Shown here: positions 44,487-54,980 of the stretch, piece after piece | Layout of the letters: every line of letters begins with the position of its first letter | Numbering within the stretch: position 1 is the stretch's first letter | Source of the DNA: Molanna angustata | Lineage: Eukaryota > Arthropoda > Insecta > Trichoptera > Molannidae | Length of the DNA: 64,000 bases | Reading direction: 5' to 3' | Assembly: GCA_963576475.1 (NCBI GenBank) | Contig: OY754980.1 | Coordinates: 34,711,431-34,775,430 of the forward strand | Notes under the pieces: model-generated | Told to the model about the DNA's origin: nothing | Databases searched by the model: none | What the model saw: only the letters and a program-made list of their open reading frames with translations | Position numbers and translations under genes: made by a program

Positions 44487-44504
44487 TGGTATGTATGTAT
44501 GTAT

Positions 44505-45290
44505 GTGTAACGAAATATTATAAACAACATGCATACTTGATGAAAATACATAAAAACGAATGGGATGTGACCAACACTACAATCTTCTCATTACTTTTGT
44601 TCAATCAAATTTACACCATTTATTATATCATCATATATTGCTTAATTTTCAATAACTACACATTTCATTTTGATGACAATATATAAAAAATCGGGGTTGT
44701 GGCCATTGCTGGATCTTCACAACGTTTATATTCATATTAAAAACTATTTAACATAGCTTAAGTCTTCTTCTTCTGTAATGTAGACTTATGTGTCAGTTTT
44801 AAGTCTATCAGTTTTATTGTGCAAAACTATAATAAACTATATGCACACTTGACGAAAAATATAAAAACGAATGGGATGGGACCAACACTAGAATATTTTC
44901 AGTACTTTTGTTTAATCAATTTTTAAACCATTTCCCATCATCCAAAATTACTAAATATTTAAAACACATTATTTGCGTTCGATGACAATATATAAAAATA
45001 GGGGTTGTGGCCAAATCCAAACTCTTTACGACGTTGTCTTTTTATAATAAGTCATTTTTAAAATCATTTCCCATAGTCCATGCGTGCAGAAATTGTATGT
45101 GCTTATATATAAAAGCAAATGGATTGTGGCCATCACTTTAAGATTTTACACCGCTTAAACTCAATTAAATTTCAAACTACTTTTCATACTACGGTTAAAA
45201 AAAATTATGTGTGACAATATTATGTAGGTATGTAAACGATTGCTTATTCCTTCACTAATTTACATTCTTGGCCAACGGCGGGACATAAAA
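44505..45290 (+). repeat. NC-A copy, right of RTE, with CTAG end
   Basis: Repeated blocks of aaaacgaatgggatgtgacc, 'aatttttaaaccatttccca' and ggggttgtggcc. It ends 'ggcgggacataaaag' CTAG T near 45285, matching the family's Helitron-like 3' end. Confidence 0.65.
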
Positions 45291-46640
45291 GCTAGTTACC
45301 TATATTATCATGTTTTATTTTAATGGCTATTAAGCCGAAAGTTGTAATTAAAAAATGAATATCTATCGCCTCGTCAAAATTCATCTTATAGAAATGTATT
45401 TCATTGAAATACGTTAAGGGATCGTCAACCTTTCAAGAAAAAAATGTACATTTAGTATAATATAGTGGAGATTCTAGTGTTGGAAAGAATTCAATCGTTT
45501 TCTTACACCTATATATGTATCTAAATATACATTTTTAATAAGGATGAATATGTTCTTATGACAAGAATATAATACATCTTGATAATATTCTTTAAACTAA
45601 GCGTGCATAGTTGATGCTTGTATTATAGGTGAATGAAATATACATAATATGTAAAATAGGTGAAGAATAAGAAGTAGATCAGCCACAAACCCGAGCCATC
45701 TACATATCTAAATACTTGTAATTTATTATATTGTTTACTTCCTAATATAATTTAATATTTATTAGTAAAAGAGGTTTCCACAGGGTCTCAAAATTAAATA
45801 CAAAAACTTTCCTTAACACAGTTTTTATTTACAATTAATTGGTTATTTCATTAAATAGTAGGTATGTAATTTGTTGAGACATGCGGTGTAGGAAGTGAAA
45901 TGTAGTGAAGAAACGTGTATATTACAAGTGAAGGAAAATTTTAAAGTTTCAATGGAAATGTATCAATTAATTAGGTATATGTTTTTTTATATATATTAAA
46001 TTTTATGTACAAAAATGATATCTATCATTAGACTCGAACAATAAATCTAGGTTATTGTATAAAAAATACTTATAAATAATTTTTAAAAATAAAATAAATA
46101 TAGGTACGATGTCGTGAAAATTGTAAATATTATAATAATTCATTTTGGTAAATTGTGAAAAAAAAATTGAAACATTGATATTAATATTCTTCTAAGTAAT
46201 AACATTTATCACATTATGTTGAAGGATCAAATATATTTTATAATAAAATTCATTTAATAATTAATAAACACAACAACACATACTTTAAGTCAACAATTTA
46301 AATCAATTATAAATTCATCATCATTTTATTAAAGTCAGTAATAAATTAAGAATAGGAATGTGGTACATAAAAAGGTATATTATAATATTTGTAATGATGC
46401 CTACCTTTGTCATGTAGTTTGGTATTGAATTCATGTTGGAAGTTGTAATATGTAAGGATGATAGGTACCTAATATTATTACCTACATATGTACACATATA
46501 GTTAACACACTACACAGTGTAGTTTTAATATCCCTTGTAATAATTTATTGAAACAACTATTTGTATCTTGAGGGTATGACAAGTTTATAGGAATTATGTA
46601 TGTTATATGGAGTTTGCAATCTGGGGACAAGTTCCGTCAA
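45291..46640. other. No gene seen; SINE-like fragment at 45537-45640
   Basis: AT-rich. 45370-45500 repeats NC-A blocks (tcgtcaacctttcaag). 45537-45640 (gatgaatatgttcttatga, tgcttgtattataggtgaa) matches the SINE tail at 63283-63375. Confidence 0.5.
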
Positions 46641-46646
46641 ACGATG

Positions 46647-46786
46647 GAATTAAAACCCTCATGATAACCCATATCAAGGATATAATTATCTTATGGAGTT
46701 TTATAACACATTAAGATATTATAGAAATCTATATGATAATTATTTCCATGATATGGGTTATCGTGAGGGTTTTGATTTCGCCGTTT
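46647..46786. repeat. Inverted repeat, about 40-bp arms
   Basis: aaaccctcatgataaccca (left) pairs with tgggttatcgtgagggttt (right), continuing through an ataattatc block. The spacer is about 50 bp. Confidence 0.8.
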
Positions 46787-46838
46787 TTATCAATTCGAAG
46801 TTCCATCAAAAATTGTTAGATATAATTATTTGTTCATA

Positions 46839-48240
46839 TTTTGTACATACATAAGAGAAGATATCACAACAGTAGGTACCTACATAATATCTTGTTTGTT
46901 CAATTTATGTAATATCAATCAATGTAGTAGGTAGGTCGGGAAGATTGAGATTGGGATCATTGATTAGTATTGAAGGAGGATGTATGGAAATATTGTCTAA
47001 TTTTGTACATACATAAGTGAAGATATCACAACAGTAGGTACATAATATCTTGTTTGTTCAATTTATGTAATATCAATCAATGTAGTAGGTAGGTCGGGAA
47101 GATTGAGATTGGGATCATTGATTAGTATTGAAGGAGGATGTATGGAAATATTGTCTAATTTTGTACATACATAAGTGAAGATATCACAACAGTAGGTACA
47201 TAATATCTTGTTTGTTCAATTTATGTAATATCAATGTAGTAGGTAGGTCGGGAAGATTGAGATTGGGATCATTGATTAGTATTGAAGGAGGATGTATGGA
47301 AATATTGTCTAATTTTGTACATACATAAGTGAAGATATCACAACAGTAGGTACATAATATCTTGTTTGTTCAATTTATGTAATATCAATGTAGTAGGTAG
47401 GTCGGGAAGATTGAGATTGGGATCATTGATTAGTATTGAAGGAGGATGTATGGAAATATTGTCTAATTTTGTACATACATAAGTGAAGATATCACAACAG
47501 TAGGTACATAATATCTTGTTTGTTCAATTTATGTAATATCAATGTAGTAGGTAGGTCGGGAAGATTGAGATTGGGATCATTGATTAGTATTGAAGGAGGA
47601 TGTATGGAAATATTGTCTAATTTTGTACATACATAAGTGAAGATATCACAACAGTAGGTACATGATATCTTGTTTGTTCAATTTATGTAATATCAATGTA
47701 GTAGGTAGGTCGGGAAGATTGAGATTGGGATCATTGATTAGTATTGAAGGAGGATGTATGGAAATATTGTCTAATTTTGTACATACATAAGTGAAGATAT
47801 CACAACAGTAGGTACATAATATCTTGTTTGTTCAATTTATGTAATATCAATGTAGTAGGTAGGTCGGGAAGATTGAGATTGGGATCATTGATTAGTATTG
47901 AAGGAGGATGTATGGAAATATTGTCTAATTTTGTACATACATAAGTGAAGATATCACAACAGTAGGTACATAATATCTTGTTTGTTCAATTTATGTAATA
48001 TCAATGTAGTAGGTAGGTCGGGAAGATTGAGATTGGGATCATTGATTAGTATTGAAGGAGGATGTATGGAAATATTGTCTAATTTTGTACATACATAAGT
48101 GAAGATATCACAACAGTAGGTACATAATATCTTGTTTGTTCAATTTATGTAATATCAATGTAGTAGGTAGGTCGGGAAGATTGAGATTGGGATCATTGAT
48201 TAGTATTGAAGGAGGATGTATGGAAATATTGTCTAATTTT
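46839..48240 (+). repeat. 154-bp satellite array, about 9 copies
   Basis: Units start tttgtacatacataagtga and end 'ggaaatattgtctaat'. Spacing is 154 bp from 47159 on (47159, 47313, 47467, 47621, 47775, 47929, 48083), with the first complete unit about 158 bp. Copies are almost identical. A conserved cacaacagtaggtac and gtaggtaggtcgggaag recur. The final unit ends sharply at 48237. Confidence 0.97.
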
Positions 48241-48339
48241 CTGCACGTTTCCATTATTTTTTTTATTATTAATACCCAAAAATGTCAAATCAAGTAGCAG
48301 ATATCAAATAAAAATGTTATACGCCTTAGAAATGAACTT

Positions 48340-48465
48340 TTTTACGAAATATTTTCGCAAATTGAAATTTGGTACAAATATATTTTTTGTTTTAACCACT
48401 GTTTCACAGTGGTTAAAACAAAAAAAATTTTTGTACCAAATTTCAATTTGCGAAAATATTTAAAA
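48340..48465. repeat. Long fold-back palindrome
   Basis: Arms of about 55 bp (gcaaattgaaatttggtac and complement, ttaaccactg and cagtggttaa) around a 4-nt loop. It would form a near-perfect hairpin. Confidence 0.9.
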
Positions 48466-48530
48466 TGTGCCACAAAGGTATAGCAACGTATGAAGAAAAA
48501 ATTTTTTACGAAACTTCGTTTCAATTTTTA

Positions 48531-49062
48531 CAAAAAGATCATATTTACTTTAAATATTTTATGTTCCTTATTCTAAACAAATCATTTAGATAATTCCAAA
48601 CATCAAAAACTGAAAAGGATTTATTTAAAATTATTTTTTTTTTAAATAGGGAGTATTGGGCACAGGATGTAGAGAGAGGATTGGACATACCCAAAGTACC
48701 CTCTTTTATGTATATAAAATTTCATTGCTTTCCTTTATTTATTATAATTCATTCTAGATATGTATAAATATATTTTTTATGGTATATCATTCATATTTAC
48801 TTTTAATATATATTTTTACTCGCACGTAAATAATAATTTACTTAATTTTTGTGTGTTTATTACATTTCGATTATGTAGAAATATGTTGATGAATATCAGT
48901 ACATACATATACTAGAGAAACCTCCGTGAGGTAGGGGGTTTCGTTACTTTTGAATTGTCTAGAAAAATGATACTAACTTTTGAATAAAATGAGATTTTTG
49001 TATACTATCTTGATATATGTATAACTAAAGGTAGATAAATGTGTGGGACTAATGATATAAAG
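48531..49062. other. No gene seen
   Basis: AT-rich noncoding DNA. Confidence 0.5.
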
Positions 49063-49074
49063 AAAATGATTTGA

Positions 49075-49303
49075 CCGTTTTGGCATGTGAATTTTGCCCT
49101 AAACCACTATATTTTGAGTCCCTATTCGACATGTTTCGGCAGTGCTGTCCTGCCATCGACCGGCTAGTTGAGACTGAGTGTTGAAGTTTAGTTTTTGGAT
49201 GTGTCAGATGTGTGGGGAGGTGAGTAGAGGGGTGCAAAATTCACATGCCAAAACGGTTAATATGAACAACCACAACATATCCGCCGAGTATTTAAACTAT
49301 ATT
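49075..49303. mobile_element. Fold-back element F, short copy
   Basis: Starts ccgttttggcatgtgaatt; only the outer part of the right arm (aattcacatgccaaaacgg) remains, followed by the same 3' tail as the copy at 50829 (ttaatatgaacaaccacaa, ccgccgagtatttaaacta). Flanked by aaaatgatttga (49063-49074 and 49304-49315). Confidence 0.8.
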
Positions 49304-49315
49304 AAAATGATTTGA

Positions 49316-49978
49316 GTTTATCTTAAAATTGAAAATATAAAAAAAGTGTTCACTGATCCCAACTATAGTAAAGTTGTGTAGTTCTAAATAACAAGATAAT
49401 TATGTGTGCCTTCCTATACCAAATTTGTCAAGAAACTAATGTAGGAAAATTAATTAAAGAAAATATCTGTTCTGTTCGCAAGAGATTTTCAATATCTGGT
49501 ATGAGAATATGAGAAAATAATACAAAGAAAAATATGTAGGTAGGTACCTACGCATAATAACATTAGGTATGTCTATTCATTTAACCATAGATAGTTTTAA
49601 TATATGAAATACAAATAAGATGGGTATTATAAAATTTCAATACAAGATAAACATATTATAAAGTACATATAATATTATCACACAATATAACAGGCATTTT
49701 CTATACTGACCTGTTAATACATTTGATCAAATCTTCTTCTTTTTCATAGCATATTATCGTGGATCTCTCCCACCACATATCTTTCCAGAACACAATTGAA
49801 TGGAATATATCAAAATAACAATAGGTAAGAAAATATTACCACTGATAATTGATCACAAACCATTTCCTTCCCACAGAACTGTCAATTGTGACTGAATATT
49901 TCATTGACATCCCATTTGGATCAAATAAAAAAAATACATTTATATTAATTGAACTACGAATTTGTTGTTTTCTTTACG
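49316..49978. other. No gene seen; downstream of dpr
   Basis: AT-rich noncoding DNA 3' of the dpr gene. Confidence 0.5.
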
Positions 49979-49984
49979 TTTATT
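49979..49984 (-). promoter_or_regulatory. Possible dpr polyadenylation signal
   Basis: AATAAA on the minus strand, about 87 nt after the dpr stop codon. Such hexamers are common in AT-rich DNA, so this is only plausible. Confidence 0.3.
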
Positions 49985-50070
49985 TATACACTGATTACGA
50001 ATAGTTAACCACAAGTCACTGTGTTTTTCGATACTATTTAACTTCAAAAGTCTAATGTAGTCAATTGACA

Positions 50071-50243
50071 TTATCCAGGGTCTATAGGTGTAGTGGAATA
50101 TCGATGATGTGTTGTGGACCTGAGGTGAAGAAGTGGAGCCCTCAGTGATATAAGAAGCAATAGATGCAAAATGAGACAAGCCCTCAGGAGGCTGCAAGGA
50201 GCTGCTGGTGCTGCCTGACCATGCATTGCAGCGGGATGCTCAC
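50071..50243 (-). CDS. dpr: Dpr-family protein, last coding exon
   Basis: Acceptor ..ggtttag, exon start GTGAGCATCC, joining exon 4 in phase 1 to give NGEHPAAMHG, a segment typical of Dpr proteins just after Ig2. Then comes an Ala/Pro stretch and a hydrophobic tail (SLLRACLILHLLLLISLRAP) and a TAA at 50071. The hydrophobic end fits a GPI-anchor signal or membrane anchor, as in other Dprs. 56 full codons plus stop. The product would be a cell-surface recognition protein of neurons that pairs with DIP proteins (family knowledge). Confidence 0.85.
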
Positions 50244-50815
50244 CTAAACCAAATTAATACTAAGTAGGCACATATTATGGAATATAATATGAAATGTACT
50301 AATCTATGTAAATGTAGTATTACTTTAAAATAATGAATTAGTTAATTAGTATTTTTCCACAATATATTGTTTTAATAACGACCGAACGTAACTATTTGCC
50401 AAAGTGACTTGGCATTAATGTAACTCCGCCCACATACGTGGCAATGTTGTGAATGCTGAGTGAAGTATGAATCTTGTTAATTTTGTTTAGTTTATTTTAG
50501 ACATTGACAATGTGAAGTCACATCGGTCGTTATAAAAATAAAATAGTGTTGAAAATACCACTTTATTTATTTATTTATTAATTTTTAAATGAATTTCCAC
50601 TCTGTTAACACAAAAACGCTAGAAGTATTTATTACTTTATGTCAAAATGAAATAAATTAGTACCAAAAATAAATTTTGATTCCAATTATTCAGTTTCAAC
50701 CATGCAGGTACCTAAGTACTTAAGATATTACAAAATTGTCGTATTCCGTGACATACATACATAGGTAATATGTACCTACTGTAGATACATATATTAGAAA
50801 TGTTTAAATACAGCA
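50244..50815. other. Intron sequence, nothing recognised
   Basis: First part of the last dpr intron; AT-rich, no element edge seen. Confidence 0.5.
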
Positions 50816-50828
50816 AAGAAACATGATT

Positions 50829-51214
50829 AACCGTTTTGGCATGTGAATTTTGCCCTGAACCACTATATTTTGAGTCACTATGTGACATGTTTCGGCAGTG
50901 CTGTCCTGCTATCGACCGGCTAGTTGAGACTGAGTGTTGATGTTTAGTTTTTGGATGTGTCGGATGTGTGGGGTGGTGAGTAGAGGGGGTTGGTGGTGGA
51001 CGGATTGGTGTCGAGAGGGGCGGGGGTGGTACAGGGTCGGATTTGATTCTGTATAGTATTCTTGTTTTTTATGGGGAAGGCTGTCAAGATGGCAGGACAG
51101 CACTGCCGAAACATGTCGCATAGTGACTCAAAATATAGTGGTTTAGGGCAAAATTTACATGCCAAAACGGTTAATATGAACAACCACAAAATATTCGCCG
51201 AGTATTTAAACTAT
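50829..51214. mobile_element. Fold-back element F, long copy, 386 bp
   Basis: Arms of about 85 bp (from accgttttggcatgtgaat to the gacatgtttcggcagtgct region and the inverse complement at 51085-51170) enclose a G-rich core. After the right arm is a one-sided tail of about 45 bp ending gagtatttaaactat. Flanked by a perfect 13-bp duplication aagaaacatgatt (50816-50828 and 51215-51227). It lies in the last dpr intron. Confidence 0.85.
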
Positions 51215-51268
51215 AAGAAACATGATTTTTGTGAAACAACATAGACATATAGGTAGGTAGATATTTAC

Positions 51269-51437
51269 CGTTTAATATATGAACTCTGACAGTAGCTGTA
51301 GGAGCATTGGATGGAGCACATGTGTAGTGTCCAGAGTCTCTCGGTCCAGCTCTTTGTACCAGAAGACGACTACTGGAGGCTGCTCCCTTCTCTGTCACTA
51401 AACTAATGCCACCACGGGCTGAGTCGAAGTTTATCAC
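51269..51437 (-). CDS. dpr: Dpr-family protein, Ig2 second half exon
   Basis: Acceptor ..gaag, exon starts GTGATAAACTTCG; donor G|GTAAAT. Encodes VINFDSARGGISLVTEKG, SSRLLVQRAGPRDSGHYTC and APSNAPTATVRVHILN, the second half of Ig2 with its second Cys (HYTC) and the DSG turn. 56 codons plus one base. The SNAPTATVRVHILN motif is characteristic of Dpr proteins. Confidence 0.93.
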
Positions 51438-51640
51438 CTTCAACAGACAAATTACACAATACCTACTATGTGATATCATTCATATTTATATGTACCTACC
51501 TATGTATCAGTGTAGGTAAATATAGAAATTATCATAAAAATTCCTATTTCCTAATCTTACTAGAACATCGTGGTTGATGATTTTAAATAATGAGCGAAAC
51601 TCGATTTAATTTCAATATTTATGTTTTGTAATTATGATCT

Positions 51641-51691
51641 TGGGCACACTGCATCCATCTCCTATGGGAATATGGATGCAGTGTGCCCAAT
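51641..51691. repeat. Hairpin, 19-bp arms
   Basis: ttgggcacactgcatccat and its complement around a 13-nt loop. It lies directly before an RTE-type tail. Confidence 0.85.
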
Positions 51692-51782
51692 ACACGGAAA
51701 CAGGGAGTTGTGGAGGATCAAGGGGGAGGCCTATGTCCAAGAATGGAAAAAAAAAAAACAGGCTGAAGAAGAAGAAGAAGAA
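51692..51782 (+). mobile_element. RTE-type 3' tail with (GAA)n
   Basis: gggaggcctatgtccaagaa, an A run, then caggctgaagaagaagaag. The 'ggcctatgtcca..caggctga' order plus a triplet tail is the conserved 3' end of a widespread insect RTE/SINE group, different from the element at 40468. It lies in the dpr intron between exons 3 and 4. Confidence 0.6.
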
Positions 51783-52469
51783 TTATGACCTAAACTACCA
51801 AATGTAGTGTGATTCATAAAAATTCCACGCTTCGTTGGTTGGCTTGGTAATATTTACCAGAAAAGAGTATTCTCCTGAAGGAAGACAAACTAGAGGTAGA
51901 CTCGGGTATCTACCAGACTGAGATGACTGAACGATGTTACATGACGTGTGTTCATCAAACTTAACTAACCTAGTTGAGTTCTTCACAAATTTTAATACAA
52001 CAAAATATAAAGACACAAACTGATATAAATCGTGAAGAACATTAATAATGCCTATAAAGGCTATGATGAACACAAAAACAAATATGTTCACTTATGGAGT
52101 TTACGGAATTAGTGAAAATGTACTATTTTGTAGGTACCAATTTTTTTAAACCACATATTATTATAAATGAATACATAATCAATAATTTATTGCACCCTGC
52201 ATAAGTGGAAATTTCTCACAATTAACCAGTGTTTCAATCCTAGAATTCTCTTTATGTTAACCGCATTGAAAAGTGCCTAAAAACTCAAAAATGTACCAAC
52301 ATTAAAAATAGGTACCTAGATTATTCACTATTTATCCACCAATGTGAAATAAAGTATCATTTTGTCAATAAAGATAATTTAATAGAAATATGTAAAAAGT
52401 TATAATATTAATGGCGCATGAAACGATACATGACATGATGTAGGTAGGAATTACAATCCAGATAAATGA
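51783..52469. other. dpr intron, nothing recognised
   Basis: AT-rich intronic DNA. The open frame at 51795-52091 lacks any domain. Confidence 0.5.
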
Positions 52470-52474
52470 CATTG

Positions 52475-52779
52475 CCCCCAAGTCAAATTGAAAACGCTGT
52501 TCGTTTTCGCCAAGCGCTAATTTTTTTTGTATGGGATTTGACGTTTGTTGTAGAAATTTTTTCTACAATAACAAACAACAAACGTCAAATCCCATACAAA
52601 AAAAATTAGCGCTTGGCGAAAACGAACAGCGTTTTCGCCAAGCGCTAATTTTTTTTGTATGGGATTTGACGTTTGTTGTAGAAATTTTTTCTACAATAAC
52701 AAACAACAAACGTCAAATCCCATACAAAAAAAATTAGCGCTTGGCGAAAACGAACAGCGTTTTCAATTTGACTTGGGGG
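52475..52779. mobile_element. Fold-back element with duplicated palindrome, 305 bp
   Basis: Perfect terminal arms cccccaagtcaaattg / caatttgacttggggg, flanked by cattg (52470-52474 and 52780-52784). Inside are two tandem copies, spaced 128 bp, of a 123-bp palindrome (cgttttcgccaagcgctaa ... inverse). The whole is itself a palindrome. No coding frame. Superfamily unknown. Confidence 0.9.
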
Positions 52780-52909
52780 CATTGAACCCATTTCTTCTAC
52801 GATTGTGTACCTAGTATGTACATATGTAGGTACGATATATTATCTACATACAATCCAAGACTGTATTATATAATATTTTTTTAAATAAAGTTGTGAGATA
52901 AGTAAGTAC

Positions 52910-53037
52910 CTGATCTCCATGTGACCAAGTGATGGCTGGAGGAGGTTCAGGAGCATGACGCACAAGACAAGTAAGATTGATGGTTGACCCAAGGTTGATG
53001 AACAACTCGGGACCTCCCAGTATTTCTGTTTCTGGTT
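52910..53037 (-). CDS. dpr: Dpr-family protein, Ig2 first half exon
   Basis: Acceptor ..ccgaag, exon starts AACCAGAAAC; donor CAG|GTACTT. With the preceding G it reads EPETEILGGPELFINLGSTI then NLTCLVRHAPEPPPAITWSH and GDQ: linker and first half of Ig2 with its Cys (LTC) and Trp (ITW). 128 nt, phase 1 in, phase 0 out. GGPEL..GSTINLTC and PEPPP are typical of Dpr. Confidence 0.93.
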
Positions 53038-53109
53038 CTTCGGAAAACAATCACCAATATTAGTTGTGAACATTTGCAGATATTTGTGCATAAAGTAACG
53101 TATAAATTA

Positions 53110-53325
53110 TATATTAATTTATATTTTTAATAAATAAAAATAAAAAACTTGTTTATAATCAATTCCACTATTTTATTTAAGGACTACCACCTACTAGGAC
53201 TATTTAATTTAAGGACTACCACCTACTAGGACTACCACCTTGAAGGTGGGAGTCCTTAAATTAAATAGTGGAATTGATTATAAACAAGTTTTATATTTTT
53301 ATTTATCAAAAATATAAATAAATTT
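53110..53325. repeat. Imperfect long inverted repeat
   Basis: aaacttgtttataatcaatt and ccactatttaatttaagga pair with their complements. Inside the loop is a partial direct duplication of ggactaccacctactagg. It lies in the dpr intron between exons 2 and 3. Confidence 0.8.
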
Positions 53326-53760
53326 AAATGGAATTCCATCAAGAACAGACGATCAAAAAATTAAATCTAAATAATATATATTTAATAATTTCAATTAACA
53401 TAGATAATAATGGATATGTAGAAACCACATTATTGCTTATCGTATCGGCAGCAAAATATTAAATAAAAAAAAAAAAACTGCGTGCATGTGAAAGTTAAAA
53501 TAAAAGTTGAACGGAAATATGAACTTTTGTACTATTAATATATACCTTGAAGTTTATTGAGAATTAATTTGACAAAAATGAATCGCATAATTAATGTTAA
53601 TATAACCTCAGAATAGGATAAGATTATGCGATCTAGTGAGGAAATTATTTCCATTGTTACATTTTAGTTTAGTTACATATATTGTATTAATTTGATGTAT
53701 TATCTATCGTAATAAATAATTAAAAAATAAATAAAATAAATAAATTTAACGGAAGTGCAT
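53326..53760. other. dpr intron, nothing recognised
   Basis: AT-rich intronic DNA. Confidence 0.5.
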
Positions 53761-54069
53761 GACAGATACTTCCTATTTGTATACCTATCCTTATCTTCCT
53801 GACATACCTAAATGACATATACTTCCTATTTGTACCTATCTTTATCTTCCTGACATACCTAAATGACATATACTTCCTATTTGTATACCTATCCTTATCT
53901 TCCTGACATACCTAAATGACATATACTTCCTATTTGTATACCTATCCTTATCTTCCTGACATACCTAAATGACATATACTTCCTATTTGTACCTATCCTT
54001 ATCATCCTGACATACCTAAATGACATATACTTCCTATTTGTATACCTATCCTTATCTTCCTGACATACC
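53761..54069 (+). repeat. 51/53-bp tandem repeat, 6 copies
   Basis: Units begin gacatatacttcctatttgt and end 'ttcctgacatacctaaat'. Two length types differ by an internal 'ta' (gtacc or gtatacc). Confidence 0.95.
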
Positions 54070-54159
54070 TAAGCCCCCTTCATACCTACATCGATGCCTG
54101 AACGTGGCAACAATAATCTCGCCTCTGTCTGCGCGCGAGTAAGCTAAGTCTAAGACAGT

Positions 54160-54909
54160 ATGAAGGTCAGTCCTCTTTTCCTACCCGGAATATGAAAACA
54201 GCATGATGGTTCTGTATGTATGTTTGGACATTAAGTACCTATCAAACTATTAAGTCTTCTTACATATTGTGTATAGGCGACTGCCATACAAATTGTATGA
54301 AGCAATGTCGTCACTAAATTAAATTTTTATAAAAATTGTTAAAAAAAATTGAGATGTACCTCTACAATATTTATATTTTTATAGAAAATTAAATTATCTA
54401 GTTGGGGTATTTCGGCTGTTTTGGATATTTTTAAAATATTTGGAAATATAGGCAGTTTTACTCATAAATTTATCATAAAAAAAATATTTTTCTTAATAAA
54501 AAATATTTGAGAAACCCTGGATTTTTTTTTGAAAAAACATGTTTGAGATTTTGTTTTTGTCTATGTTTGTACCAATTATCAGTGTTCTAGCTTTTATGGT
54601 TTCTGAGATATATGGAAAAATAGAGTGAAAATTCAAAAGTTGATAACCCCTGACTGAAACAAAAATTCTGAGTACAAAAGTTTTGTAGGCCTATTATTAT
54701 GCGTTGGTGGCGCCACCTGCCGCTAGACATATAGCCTAGATATTTTTTTTTTATTTATTTTATTCTTACTAATGACAGCACACAGTAAATGCATACAACT
54801 ATTAAAAGTAAATAAATACAAATATAACATGTTCCTCTAACAAATAAGTGTGTGTTAGTGTGGGTGCGCGCATGAGAGAAGTGTTAAAATAAGTATGTGT
54901 GTCTGTGTG

Positions 54910-54949
<40 letters not shown>

Positions 54950-54980
54950 TGTGTGTTAGTGTGTGTGTGTGTGAGTGGGT
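54160..54980 (+). repeat. Dispersed repeat family E, long copy
   Basis: Starts ggtcagtcctcttttccta, includes ctgccatacaaattgtatg and a block (54307-54695) matching 56397-56776 (gataacccctgactgaaac). It runs into a GT microsatellite. It lies in the large dpr intron between exons 2 and 3. Confidence 0.7.
54845..54980 (+). repeat. (GT)n microsatellite
   Basis: Long interrupted gt run. The Cys/Val open frame over it is an artefact. Confidence 0.95.

Larger units (their letters stand above)
40468..44504 (+). mobile_element. Full-length RTE-type LINE, 4.0 kb
   Basis: Flanked by a perfect 13-bp duplication tgtaacgaaatat (40455-40467 and 44505-44517). A long 5' region holds a short ORF and three tandem units, then an endonuclease-RT ORF. 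The 3' end is gggacatggcgtgatgg plus (tatg)n. Two frameshifts break the ORF, yet the ends are complete. Related 3' fragments lie at 16471, 57235 and 58190. Confidence 0.9.

Noticed and set aside
37544..48240. Regular arrays that might be taken for CRISPR
   Set aside because: Units are head-to-tail with no unique spacers, in a eukaryotic genome; these are minisatellites and satellites.
48206..48524. Open frames over the palindrome
   Set aside because: Both strands give the same Phe/Lys-rich peptide because of the inverted repeat; not coding.
49075..51177. Reading element F as a piggyBac-type MITE with TTAA
   Set aside because: TTAA fits one side of each copy, but the left side of the short copy is TTGA and longer perfect duplications lie further out, including a shared tail. 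Kept as an alternative only.
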